From NCBI GenBank assembly GCA_036867785.1, contig CP145409.1:620001-684000 (forward strand): 64,000 bases of DNA. Direction: 5' to 3'. The stretch is from Plasmodiophora brassicae (taxonomy: Eukaryota > Endomyxa: Phytomyxea > Phytomyxea > Plasmodiophorida). Shown piece after piece: positions 54,833 through 64,000 of the stretch. Below the pieces are notes generated by a model that was given only the letters and a program-made list of their open reading frames with translations, had not been told where the DNA came from and did not search any database. The position numbers and the translations under genes were made by a program. Every line of letters starts with the position of its first letter. The first letter of the stretch is position 1.

Positions 54833-56621
54833 ATGGCTATGAAGGGCGTACTGCAGACATTCAAGCGACGATTCTCGAAAGAATCGTCGCTGGGCGTTGG
54901 TAGCGGCAGTGGGTCGCTCCAGCGTGGCGCATCGGGAGGTGCACATTCCGGCGATGGTATGATGGAGAATCGCGCCTGGTATCGGTATCAGGATTCTGAT
55001 GTTATTTAGGTGCTCTCAACAAAAAGGATTTACTGCAGCCGTTACCTTCGTTCCGTGAGTGTCCTGCCTCGGAGAGGCAGGCTCTGATGATCAAGAAGCT
55101 CAAACTCTGTTCAATTGTTTTCGACTTTTCACCGGCCTCGGACCCTGGCAAGGACAATCTTGGGAAGGAGATGAAACGTCAGGTTCTCCTGGAACTTGTC
55201 GACCATATCAGTCAGCTTTCCGTGTTGGCTGCCGCCATGAAAAGCTAGTTCCTGACAATGGGTTCCGCAGGCACAACAAAAGCCTGGTTCTCTGAGGCTG
55301 TCCTTCAAGAGATCATCAATATGATTCAGGCGAATTTATTCAGAGCTCTTCCGCCGTCACCCACTGATGCTGTTTGGGACCCTGAGGAAGACGACCCCGT
55401 TCTGGATCCAGCGTGGGCTCATCTGCAGATTGTATATGAATTCCTCCTCAGGTCTACCAAACATTGCCGTTCAAGTGTCACTGAGCTCATTCTTCAAATT
55501 CAGATTCGTTGTCTCGTCCGACACCGATACGAAATTGGTCAAAAAGTACATCAACGGCCCATTTGTTCTTCGTATCCTGGACTTGTTTATGTCCGAAGAC
55601 CCCCGCGAAAGAGATTATCTCAAGACAATCTTGCATCGGTCCGACTACGCTTCCTGTCTCCTTATGTCAGCTGACACGCCCATGCAGGATATATGGCAAA
55701 TTTATGTCCCTGAGGTCCTTTATCCGGAAGGCGATCAACAACGTGTTCTTTACGTTCATTTATGACAGCGAAAGGCACAACGGCGTCGGTGAACTTCTTG
55801 AAATTCTTGGCTCGATCATCAATGGGTTCGCTTTACCCCTCAAAGAGGAGCATAAGAGGTTTCTTAAGAACGTCCTTATCCCACTTCATAAGGTTGGGCG
55901 ACAAGACTGAGAACTGAACAGCTTTTAACGGGTGGTATCCAGGTGCGGATGCTTGCTCTGTTTCACCAGCAGCTGGCCTACTGTGTAACGCAATTCATCG
56001 ACAAGGATCCTCTCCTGGCACCTACTCTCATTCTAGGAATTCTGCAATATTGGCCGATAACCAATAGCTCCAAAGAAGTGCTCTTCCTCAACGAACTTGA
56101 AGAAATTCTGGAGCTGACGCAGCCGGATCAATTCCAGCTGGTCATTGACCCACTGTTTAGACAAATTGCCAAGTCGATTGCGAGCCCACATTTCCAGGTT
56201 TGTGATAGATGTTGCTGTTTCTGACTGGGGACACTCAATCCGACTGCAGGTTGCTGAGCGTGCGCTTTTCATGTGGAACAACGAATATATATCCTCGCTG
56301 ACGACCGATTTCCGCAAGCGAATCCTACCCATTCTGTACCCGGCATTGCATGCGAACAGCAAGAAGCACTGGAACTCAACGGTTCATTCTCTTACGTTCA
56401 ACGTCATCCGCATGTTTATGGAGATGGACTCAGACCTGTTTGACTCGCGATCGAAGAAGGTAACTTACGACCGATGAATTCGTTTCCAGCAGGTCTGACG
56501 GTGCCGCGACCAGTACACAGAGGAAACATCAAGCAACGCGGAGCTATCCAAGAAGCGGGAAGAAATGTGGGACCAGCTTGAAAAGCAAGCTCAACAGAAG
56601 AAGCTGGCCGGTGTGGCCTAG
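54833..56621 (+). CDS. PPP2R5: PP2A regulatory subunit B56 (B')
   Basis: Targets protein phosphatase 2A to substrates with LxxIxE motifs. The N-terminus [20 protein letters not shown] is basic and disordered. The HEAT-like B56 solenoid follows over many exons: [67 protein letters not shown] (then [18 protein letters not shown] across an intron), [52 protein letters not shown] and [14 protein letters not shown]. Each is diagnostic for B56. The C-terminus ends KKLAGVA with TAG at 56619-56621. The solenoid motifs are strongly conserved, so the assignment is secure. Confidence 0.95.
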
Positions 56622-57054
56622 AGTCTGCCCCTGCCAGCCCATCAATTAACATCTATAGATTATACCTTCAGACTACAGACTCGTTAATATCACTGCCATT
56701 TATTATCAGAGCGCGATGATGTCGTGGAACGTGAATGCGCCCCCCACCCTACACCGGATACTTCATAGATCACGCGTATCTGGTTTGTGGTTTCGGTCAC
56801 CGTTGACCGGTGACAACCATGCTCGTATGCTTGGACGGGGGCTGGCGTATCGTTCGTGAATGGTCGCGACTGGGCGCCCTGGCGATCGTATCTATGCGGA
56901 GTATTTTCTCGCATTGCGGTGCTCGTTTTGGGCAACACTGGCTGCGGGCGTGGGCGGGATCGCGTTCCAGAATCCGGATCGCCGCGCGCTATGCTTGATA
57001 CGTGACTGGATCCAAGCGGAATCGGAGGCGGTCAGTCGGCGTCGGATCTGGACC

Positions 57055-59164
57055 ATGGGCATCCTGCATTCTAGGCGAGAGTCGTCGTCCGGATATGGGT
57101 TTAACTGCTGGTCCTGTGCCGACGGGCTGACGTCCATTGACACGGTCGATCAAATGCCGGTCTGCAAACGATGTGGCGCATTAGTGACAAAGTTCGGTCG
57201 ACATTTGGCGGCTGAGATTCGGATACTGACGTGTGCCGCCTTGTAGTTCGCCGGGCGACGACGAGCGCCAACTTCGCATCTCGATTAAGCGCATTTTCCT
57301 GGCGCCCATCGAGGAATCTCTGCCCGAATCTGAACGGGGCGAGCACAACCGGGGATTGCTGCTCGATAAGTACATCAAGCCCTTCATGAGCCAGCACCCT
57401 GATCTCGTCATTCGTCGAGGTTTGGCTGCTATGGTGAATGGCTCGATGAAAAGCTGACCAGGGTTTCGCAGGTGACCGACTGCAGATTGACACCGTTGAT
57501 TGGCATGTCATTGTGTGTAGCCCGCCGTCGGGCGTTATTGATCGACAGTCCGTTGTGACTGTTGAATCGTCGATTCCGGCTCTGCAAGAGCTTGCAACAC
57601 TTACTGTCGCGTCTTGTAAAGCGACTATGCGGCAAGACGTAAGAACTGTATTGGCGATTCGTATACCGAAGTCCTGATGTCCTGGTGTGTTTTAGCGCGC
57701 CCAAAGTACGCTCCTGGACAACCTTCTAATGCCGTACTTTACTGCTGATGAGCGTCTCGTGAGCCACGACGACACCTTTATCGTGTCAAGTATTCAGTTC
57801 AAAGTCGTACATGTTAGTGGCATCCCGTGTGTGTTTCTTTGGGACGCATCTGAATTGGTCGCAGTGTAATCCTCAAGTTGGCCGAGTGACATCGAATACG
57901 CGACTGGTGTGCGAATCAGAGCCACTTCCTGATCTAGTTCGCATTCACATTCTTCCGATCTATGAATCGTACATTGGTTGCACGACTCGATTATTACCAG
58001 TAGGCTAATTGGGAGTCATCAGGTTACCCAATCGGGAAAAGTCAATTTCTGAACAAGACGTATGGGCGAAGTATCTAGGGTAGGCCTAACCCACCACAGG
58101 TGCATCGTTCTTGTGTCTCCCTGATGCCCTGGTCACGGTAGGCCCTATTTTCAAGGATATTTCCGATCACTCTCGCAGGGTCAGGAAGTCTCTATAGCGG
58201 GAGTGGATTTCAAGGTATGCACTGGGAACCTCCAGTGCAGGGCGGCGCTGACATTGTATCCAGGTGGTTGCAGCAGAACCCCCTAATGGAATCGTTACCA
58301 ATCAGACGACCATATTTGCTCATGGAAATCCTCTTCACGATGGTAGTCGAAAAGTCCTCAGCCATACGGTCATCTGACACCATGGTCAGATGACATCCGA
58401 AGCCAGCAGCTGGCGGAGGACGAAGAGCTGGCGCGACGCCTGCAAATGGAAGAGTCCAGGGGTGGCTGGGGACAGCGCCGTCAATTTCCCATCGTCGTTC
58501 GCAATGATCGGGACTTTTATGCCAATCTACAGTTGCGCGTTAATGTTAGTTCATTGTACCGTCGCCCTACTGTCTGCTTAACGGATTGTAGGATCTCCTG
58601 GCCCAGATGCCAGCAGATAGCGAAGCACGGCCCATGATGACGTTCCTGCAGGAGAACCTTGCACGCCAGCAGCACCGTATGCAGGATGGAGGCGGTCAAC
58701 CGATTCCCAGGGATATGTTCTTCGAGGTACGTTTGGCCATTTTCTTTCGCATTGTGTTGGCTCACTGGTTGCTCCAGAGCATATTTGCAAATAACTTTTC
58801 GATGGAGAACGCGGCAACGGGTGCAGACCCTGCTCGGATATCGCAGCTGCCCACGAGGAGGTTCTCAGCGCCAACGGCATCGAACTCAGTTGATCCTGAG
58901 CAGCTGACGTCAGTGCGGCGATCGTTTCGCATGCCGTCGCCCGATTAACCTTTCCGCCTACAGATGCCGAATCTGCCTCTCTGAATACGAACAGGATGAT
59001 CTCTTGCGTCAGTTGGCTCGACCTGTTTCCCCTCGCTTCGCATTCATTGAACGTATCTCTGTCCAGGCACGCTGCCCTGTTTCCACGTGTTTCATGTCGA
59101 CTGTATCGACCGCTGGTTGGCCTCGAACGACTCCTGCCCGATCTGTAAAAACCGTGTCGCATAG
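57055..59164 (+). CDS. RING-H2 E3 ubiquitin ligase with zinc ribbon and repeated PP-G modules
   Basis: Multi-exon gene. The N-terminus [15 protein letters not shown] leads to a zinc ribbon (FNCWSCADG...VCKRCGALV). Then come three similar segments: [20 protein letters not shown] (about 57497-57556), [15 protein letters not shown] (about 57777-57821) and, across introns, [18 protein letters not shown] then IVTNQTTIF (about 58196-58315). [21 protein letters not shown] helix (UIM-like) follows, then a disordered section. The C-terminal RING-H2 is [16 protein letters not shown], joined to [16 protein letters not shown] and CPICKNRVA before TAG. The layout argues for a ubiquitin ligase with substrate-binding barrels at the N-terminus. 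The start could be further upstream (56860). Confidence 0.72.
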
Positions 59165-59299
59165 CCACCGGCTCGTCGAACCATGCAGTAAACGTTTAAC
59201 CTATTATCGTTGCGTATGGCCGGTCTGGACGTAGTTACCCGTCGTACTGTGTATACCCGACACGTCTGTCTGGCCGCTGCGCACGGCCCATTCCGCGAA

Positions 59300-60625
59300 A
59301 TGAGCCGTGCGTCTCGGCTGGCCTACGACACCGATGACGATGACGTCGACGACGATATCGACGGCGGGAAGGGCGTAGCCAGGCGTCGTTTCGACGACGA
59401 TGAAGAGGACGGCCAGGATGTCATCGCCAGCGAGTCGGATGAGGAGATCGACCGAGCCGCCCGTCAAAAGAAACGGGTTCGGTTCGCCGGGTACTCGGCC
59501 AGTCTGCTGCCCTTGCGCGTTCCTGTGCGGCTCACTTCTGCTGTCCCTGCAGAGGCGAAGGGAACTCGGTCGTTGAAGGGGAAGAGGATTCGACACCGGC
59601 ACCAGACGGGTTCGAACCGTTTCACATGAAAGAGTAAGGGGCGGTCTTAGTGAGCCGGCATCGTGCATATGACGTCAATGATGGCTTCGTCAGGGAACGG
59701 GCAAGAGGATGGTTCGACTCGAATGGCAATTTCACACTAGAGGAAGAAGACACCCGGGAAGCCTGGCTGAAGGAGTACGAGGATAACAATCGCTCGGAAG
59801 TGGCTATCAGACAGAGCGATCAACAGGTTAGGGCTTTGCTCTCCTCTGATACCACCGTGACGATTGGTACAGTTTGCCCTGAGTCGACGCGGCGTTAAAC
59901 GTCGTCATTCACAAACGGTATCGTCTAATTGCCATTCTGGTGCGCTCGTTATGTAACGCTAGCCCAGCGCAAGGATTCGAACGGACACAGCAATGGGGCT
60001 GATGACGAGCCAATTGATGTGAATGCCGAGCGTCAAGTTCTTCTGCAGTACCTGCAAACAGGGGAGAACGTGTTAAGCGCGCTGAAGCGACTGGGGAAGG
60101 TTCGCCCATGGGCACACGCCGTTGTTGAATTCGGTTTGACTGTTGTACACTGCCAGGAGGAAGACAAGACAGCGTTCTCCGCCGTCACGGAAGCCGCTGA
60201 CCGGCTTCTACAAGCTGGCCATTTCGACGTCTATCAGGATACGCTGGAAACGATCCAGCGTGCTCTCGGCGCTGTACACCTGCTCCATCCCGTTACTTGC
60301 GACCGCACCTGTCTGACACGCTTTATCCATAGACAACGTCGTCATCGTCGTCATCGTCGGCGGCGGCGAAAACGTGTTGGGAGTTTAAATGGCGCACAAG
60401 CAATGATGAGCCAGTGCATGGGCCTTATACCGCTGTACGCGATGTCGCCTTTCTTGTGTTTGCCAGTCTAATCTGATACTACCGTGGTTTGATTAGGCGG
60501 AAATGGACGAGTGGAGGCATCAAGGATACTTTGTCGGCGACTATCGCGCTGTAGTCAGAGTGGTTGGCGCCGCCGACCCTGAATGGACGCCCTCTGAAGA
60601 GATCCCGTCATTTACGAATTATTAA
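59300..60625 (+). CDS. CD2BP2: CD2BP2/Lin1 GYF-domain spliceosomal protein
   Basis: Homologue of the U5 snRNP 52K protein. Acidic N-terminus (SRLAYDTDDDDVDDDIDG), basic patch RAARQKKRVRF, then EGEEDSTPAPDGFEPFHMKE, the conserved motif before a Gly/acidic DTREAWLKEYEDN segment. A middle helical part follows (ERQVLLQYLQTGENVLSALK). After a Ser/Ala linker coded by a TCG/TCA repeat near 60335-60365, the GYF domain reads CWEFKWRTSNDEPVHGPYTA, joined across a 62-bp intron (60435-60496) to AEMDEWRHQGYFVGD. It ends PSFTNY with TAA at 60623-60625. GYF domains bind proline-rich PPG peptides. The start may instead be the ATG at 59216. Confidence 0.9.
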
Positions 60626-60753
60626 CAAACCATTGTCGTGTTGCAGCCTGAAACGTGTTGTGCACGACTTACGACGGCTTGCTGCTTCGATACCTGCCTT
60701 TGAATGCGCCATCGGGGCTGAGAGCTCACAAGCACACAAAGACCTACTTAGGT

Positions 60754-63141
60754 TTATGCGTCAAATTCAGGTGCTTCCTGCCGGCTGATTAGGTCGAGAA
60801 CCCATTGCATATTGCGAACAGGAATTCCAAGAGATTCGCAACGGTCGCGAGCGCCACGATCAGAGGTGCCATCGCTTTCTTGGATTAGAACTGTTCGCTG
60901 TGGATTGCGATCTCCAGGTATGGCTTTGACGACGGTGCCTCCCGCAGCATGGATGACTTCAGCGAGATCGACTTCAATGCCGAGGTGGGGACCAAGCGGC
61001 CCCGTGATGATAAACACCCTGACGTTATAACTTACACTGGGTCGAAATCGGAGGCCTGGCAGCCTACCATTTGTGAAATAGTGGACGATGACCCTGCTGG
61101 CGTGACACCCGCGATCGCCGAGGGGCACCAAGTGCAACATGGTCGCCTGTAGCAAACGGTCAACAGCAGGTTAGCGCGTGCCGAGACGCTGTCTGACCTG
61201 CAACTTCGTATTGGTATTCCGCTGGTGGGGTAGACCACCGGATCCAGTCACGAATCCATTGGAAGGAGCAGCACCAAACACCCTTGGCAACAGCATACAT
61301 ATACCTGACATCACCCGTCAAAACCCGTTCCTGACCGAAGATGAGAGGTCAACGAACTTGATGGTTCGAGCAGACGCGACCCGATCTGCGCCGGTGCGAA
61401 CCACCAGATGTGTGACATCGTCGGTCATCATCGTCTCTAGACGCATTCTGGACGCCTCGGCGATCGACAGGGATTGCAGCAGATCAAACTCGTCATCGTG
61501 CAACGACGTGTACAGAACGACGAACGTCCCAGAATGGCGAGACGACGACGGCATCACAGCAGATCGCTTGGGCGTTCGCGCTGGACTGGTCGACGGCGGC
61601 CTTCGTCGGGACGACCTCTGCGAACTGGAGCCCGTGTTGTCCGTTTCGACCTTGTCCCCGAGATGAGCGTGCCGCGAGCAGAGTTGATGGAAGTAGATCA
61701 AGCCGTTCATCTCACGTAGCTCGAGGCGTACAGAGGATCGCGCTGCACAGGGAACATGGAACGGTGTCGCACAGCGCCCGTATTCGCACTGCAGGCAGAA
61801 GCCGACACGTCGACACAGGACGCAGCGCTGTCAGCAACGTTAGTCGTACGTACTCGGTCGGTGCCCAACATGCATGATGTACCAGACGTAGCGACTGGGC
61901 AGGAATTCGGTCGACATGGCGGACCGTGCCACCGTTTCCGAATTCGGTCTCGCTGAACGTCGGCTGAGGCGCCCACAGGGCACAGGACACGTGGATCTGC
62001 GGACAGGGTACTTAGAGGCGACGAGCGTACGCCCGTGTTCGCACTGGGAATGCTCACCCAGCGGCCGTCATCGGTGGGTCGCATGGCACGGTCGACAGTG
62101 TTGGGGCAAATGCAACAGGCAGGCGTGGTTGACAGGCCGGCCTGACACGATGCGCATTGCCAGGATCGTTCCGTGTCCTGCTCGCCATAACACGACGGGT
62201 GAACGACGACGCCACATCGGCCACATGTCAGCACGGGACGTGAATCGCGTTCGTAGCACACGTGGCATCGTCGCCCATCATCCGGTTCGGCACGCTCTGG
62301 CGACCACCTGGACAACAGCAGCACAGCATGTCAACACAGAGTCGACACAGCATACCGTGACGCTGACAGTTCGATCGCATCAGGTTGTCGACGGCGCGGC
62401 GTTGACGTTCGTGCAGGAGGTGTCACCGTCGCCGGTGGCGTCGAGCCGGCCGGCGATATGAACGATGATATGGCCGTCGAGAAGCACTCCCGGGTAGGGG
62501 TCGACGGCCCCGACGAACGCGACGCCGAATTTGACGGTGAGCGAGGGATGCTGTCTTCACGGCGGATGCCTTCCATGCGTTCATCTCGACGTGCACTTGA
62601 CGGTGACGGGGATGTATCTTCAGGGTGGGTGTCTTCCATGCGTTCATCTGAAGGTTCATGCGCGGGCACTGGCAATGGTGGTCGACCGGCTTCCTTTGGC
62701 GACGTGTACGTGCTTCCGGCTAGGTCATTGGACTGCGACAGCAGAGGTAGATCGAGATCTGTGTACAGATCCTCGTACATCTAGGAAGGGCGTCAGCGGG
62801 GAACCAAATCGGTTGAGATCGGCCAGCATCTAGGCGCACCTCGCGAAACGTGCGAACCAGGCGATCCAGGTTGGCAGCTGGGTAGACCGCGCGCCTGATA
62901 AACGACGTGTTGCAGAGCGGGCACTGCAGTATGTTGTACTGAATCAGGCCGTCGACGCATTGCTGTCGGACGGGCGCGGGGTGTCACTGGCTGTCCGCCA
63001 TGATACGACCGCCACACGTGTCACCTTGCAGAATATATGCAGGCACGGCAACGACTGAGCCTCGTTGATCAGCGAGTGGCATATGGAGCACTTCAGCTCC
63101 CGGTGGATGCTGGAGATCGCTCGCCGAACCGATTCGTTCAT
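60754..63141 (-). CDS. BRCA1-like RING - PZP - tandem BRCT protein
   Basis: Multi-exon gene. MNESVRRAISSIHRELKCSI opens a BRCA1-type RING: CSICHSLINEAQSLPCLHIF, then C(K)QCVDGL formed across a 73-bp intron and YNILQCPLCNTSF. A Ser/Pro/Glu-rich disordered region follows (62.33-62.78 kb). A full PHD finger (CHVCYERDSRPVLTCGRCGV, CYGEQD, WQCASCQ), a zinc knuckle (ACCICPN...WVS.CALWAPQ) and an extended PHD (CVLCRRVGFCLQCEYGRCA then FHVPCAAR) make a PZP module. Tandem BRCT repeats come last (FVVLYTSLHDDEFDLLQSLS then VTHLVVRTGADR; YAVAKGVWCCSFQWIRDWI then YEVAGDHVALGAPRRSR; last WVLDLISRQ). Stop at 60754-60756. Plant BRCA1/BARD1 have RING-ePHD-BRCT, without a separate PHD as far as I know. Confidence 0.85.
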
Positions 63142-63344
63142 TGCCGGGTGGCGCACGACGCAGTCTGCGGCGCCGGCGCGGGACCTGGGTGGGACCGGGG
63201 TCCCCATCGCACTGTTCCGCCGCCCACAGGCGACGCACCTGCCAGCTATACCGGTGCAACGGACAGGTGGAGGCTCGACGATGCACACGCCCGCATGTTA
63301 ATGGATATGGATTAGGAATATAAAATGTTCCAGCAGCGTCGGCG

Positions 63345-63965
63345 TCACGGTCGAACTTCAGCGCTCACCGCGTACGGCAGGTTGCCGTCCGCGGTACTGG
63401 GAGTCGACCCCCGGTCGGCATCGCCGGTTGCCGCTGGCGTTGACACAATGGCGTCCTCGTGGTTGCGGTTGACTGGACGAATTTTCCGCTTTTGGTCGGC
63501 ATCCTCGTCATCGTCGGCGTATGTTGAGGACATAATCCTGAACGCAAGGGACGGGCCGGTGGTCCTTGCAAACGAGCCGCTTCGCCTGGGAGGGGTCTTT
63601 CGCTTCCTGACGGCGGACAGGAAATCCGTCGACTGGTCTGACGTGTTTTCGTCCGAACTGAACGCCTTCCTGTCGATGAACTCGGGTTCGGGGTCGTTGC
63701 CCAACGTTGGCGACAGAGGTAGCGACGCTTCTGCGCGTTCCGCTACAGCCGAAGATGACGACTGGAAGTATTCCTCCTCTTCTTGCAATTCCCGGAACTG
63801 GGCCCGCGATTCGGAGTACGCGCCAACTGGGGTCGTGTCGGTCATGGCAGACTCTGCGGCTACGGCGTCGCGGTTCTGCTCATCTAGTGATCGCAGCCGC
63901 TGGAACACGGAGACATAGGTCACGCTGGCAATGCGGCCCAACTCCTCGTCAGCTGTAGATGACAC
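63345..63965 (-). CDS. Possible NIP30/PSME3IP1-like protein, maybe 5'-truncated
   Basis: An open frame of 206 residues. The N-terminal SVFQRLRSLDEQNRD and AQFRELQEEEEYF resemble the conserved SLYERLQE and LDE.E..FL segments of NIP30 (FAM192A), which binds the proteasome activator PA28-gamma. The rest is acidic, Ser-rich and disordered, ending in a basic patch (VRKRKTPPRRSG, DQKRKIRP). The similarity is short and could be chance. The first ATG is 35 bp from the window end, so an upstream exon may be missing. Confidence 0.4.
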   Translation of the reverse strand: MSSTADEELGRIASVTYVSVFQRLRSLDEQNRDAVAAESAMTDTTPVGAYSESRAQFRELQEEEEYFQSSSSAVAERAEASLPLSPTLGNDPEPEFIDRKAFSSDENTSDQSTDFLSAVRKRKTPPRRSGSFARTTGPSLAFRIMSSTYADDDEDADQKRKIRPVNRNHEDAIVSTPAATGDADRGSTPSTADGNLPYAVSAEVRP

Positions 63966-64000
63966 ACCAGCCTCAGCAGAGAGTCAACAACGGGTATACA

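Noticed and set aside
1-64000. Giant-virus (Pandoravirus-like) origin, suggested by high GC and ankyrin, kelch and F-box-like genes
   Set aside because: Pol I RPA2, CstF-77, PP2A-B56 and many spliceosomal introns in almost every gene show a nuclear cellular genome.
1-64000. Transposons, virus-like elements, CRISPR arrays and rRNA
   Set aside because: I saw no transposase, reverse transcriptase, integrase or capsid motifs, no terminal repeats, no spaced repeat array and no conserved rRNA segments. tRNA genes could not be searched thoroughly by eye, so absence of tRNA is not claimed.

Overview
This window is nuclear DNA of a unicellular eukaryote with a very compact, moderately GC-rich genome. 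Almost every gene I could reconstruct is broken by spliceosomal GT...AG introns, mostly about 25-105 bp long, often with a CTAAC or CTGAC branch-point-like motif shortly before the acceptor. About 42 protein genes lie on both strands, roughly one per 1.5 kb. I found no rRNA, CRISPR array, transposon or virus-like element. The housekeeping content (RNA polymerase I RPA2, CstF-77, eIF4E, PP2A-B56, Nus1, Hikeshi, CD2BP2, LAMTOR3, REEP5/DP1) excludes bacteria and giant viruses. The lineage cannot be fixed from sequence alone. A chitin-synthase-like GT2 gene, RAP-domain proteins with helical repeats, a GABA-B-like class C receptor and a plant-style BRCA1 would suit a protist such as a plasmodiophorid rhizarian or a relative; this is inference.

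Layout. 1-8.8 kb: two unknown genes, a DHYC-type palmitoyltransferase, a chitin-synthase-like membrane glycosyltransferase, an unknown three-exon gene, LAMTOR3 head-to-head with a REEP5/DP1 reticulon-like gene, and two small genes. 9.1-19.1 kb: a TBC Rab-GAP, a signal-peptide/membrane protein, a long many-exon CstF-77 (Rna14) gene and two tandem RAP-domain paralogues, probably mitochondrial. 19.4-24.4 kb: a small secreted protein, an unresolved stretch, an LSm-like protein, an aspartyl beta-hydroxylase, mitochondrial release factor 1 and eIF4E. 24.7-33.2 kb: a GABA-B-like receptor head-to-head with a Cys-rich multipass protein, then a DENN-PH protein and Hikeshi. 33.3-37.8 kb: a disordered protein, a four-TM protein, a cold-shock protein and an ankyrin protein. 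38.5-48.3 kb: RPA2, an SLC25 carrier, ataxin-3, a kelch protein, Nus1 and a 72-residue single-TM protein. 48.5-64 kb: a coiled-coil protein, a PI4K-II-like kinase, HEATR6, PP2A-B56, a RING-H2 ligase, CD2BP2, a BRCA1-like protein and a partial NIP30-like gene.

The most unusual gene is the BRCA1-like one (60754-63141, minus). It encodes a BRCA1-type RING, then a complete PHD-Zn-ePHD (PZP) chromatin-reader module, then tandem BRCT domains. Other points are extreme packing (tail-to-tail stop codons 5 and 9 bp apart), stop codons lying inside AATAAA, a 22-nt micro-exon and tiny introns. Exon limits were worked out by eye from reading frame, splice-site sequence and family similarity. Those given exactly keep frame; those given only as an outer span are approximate.
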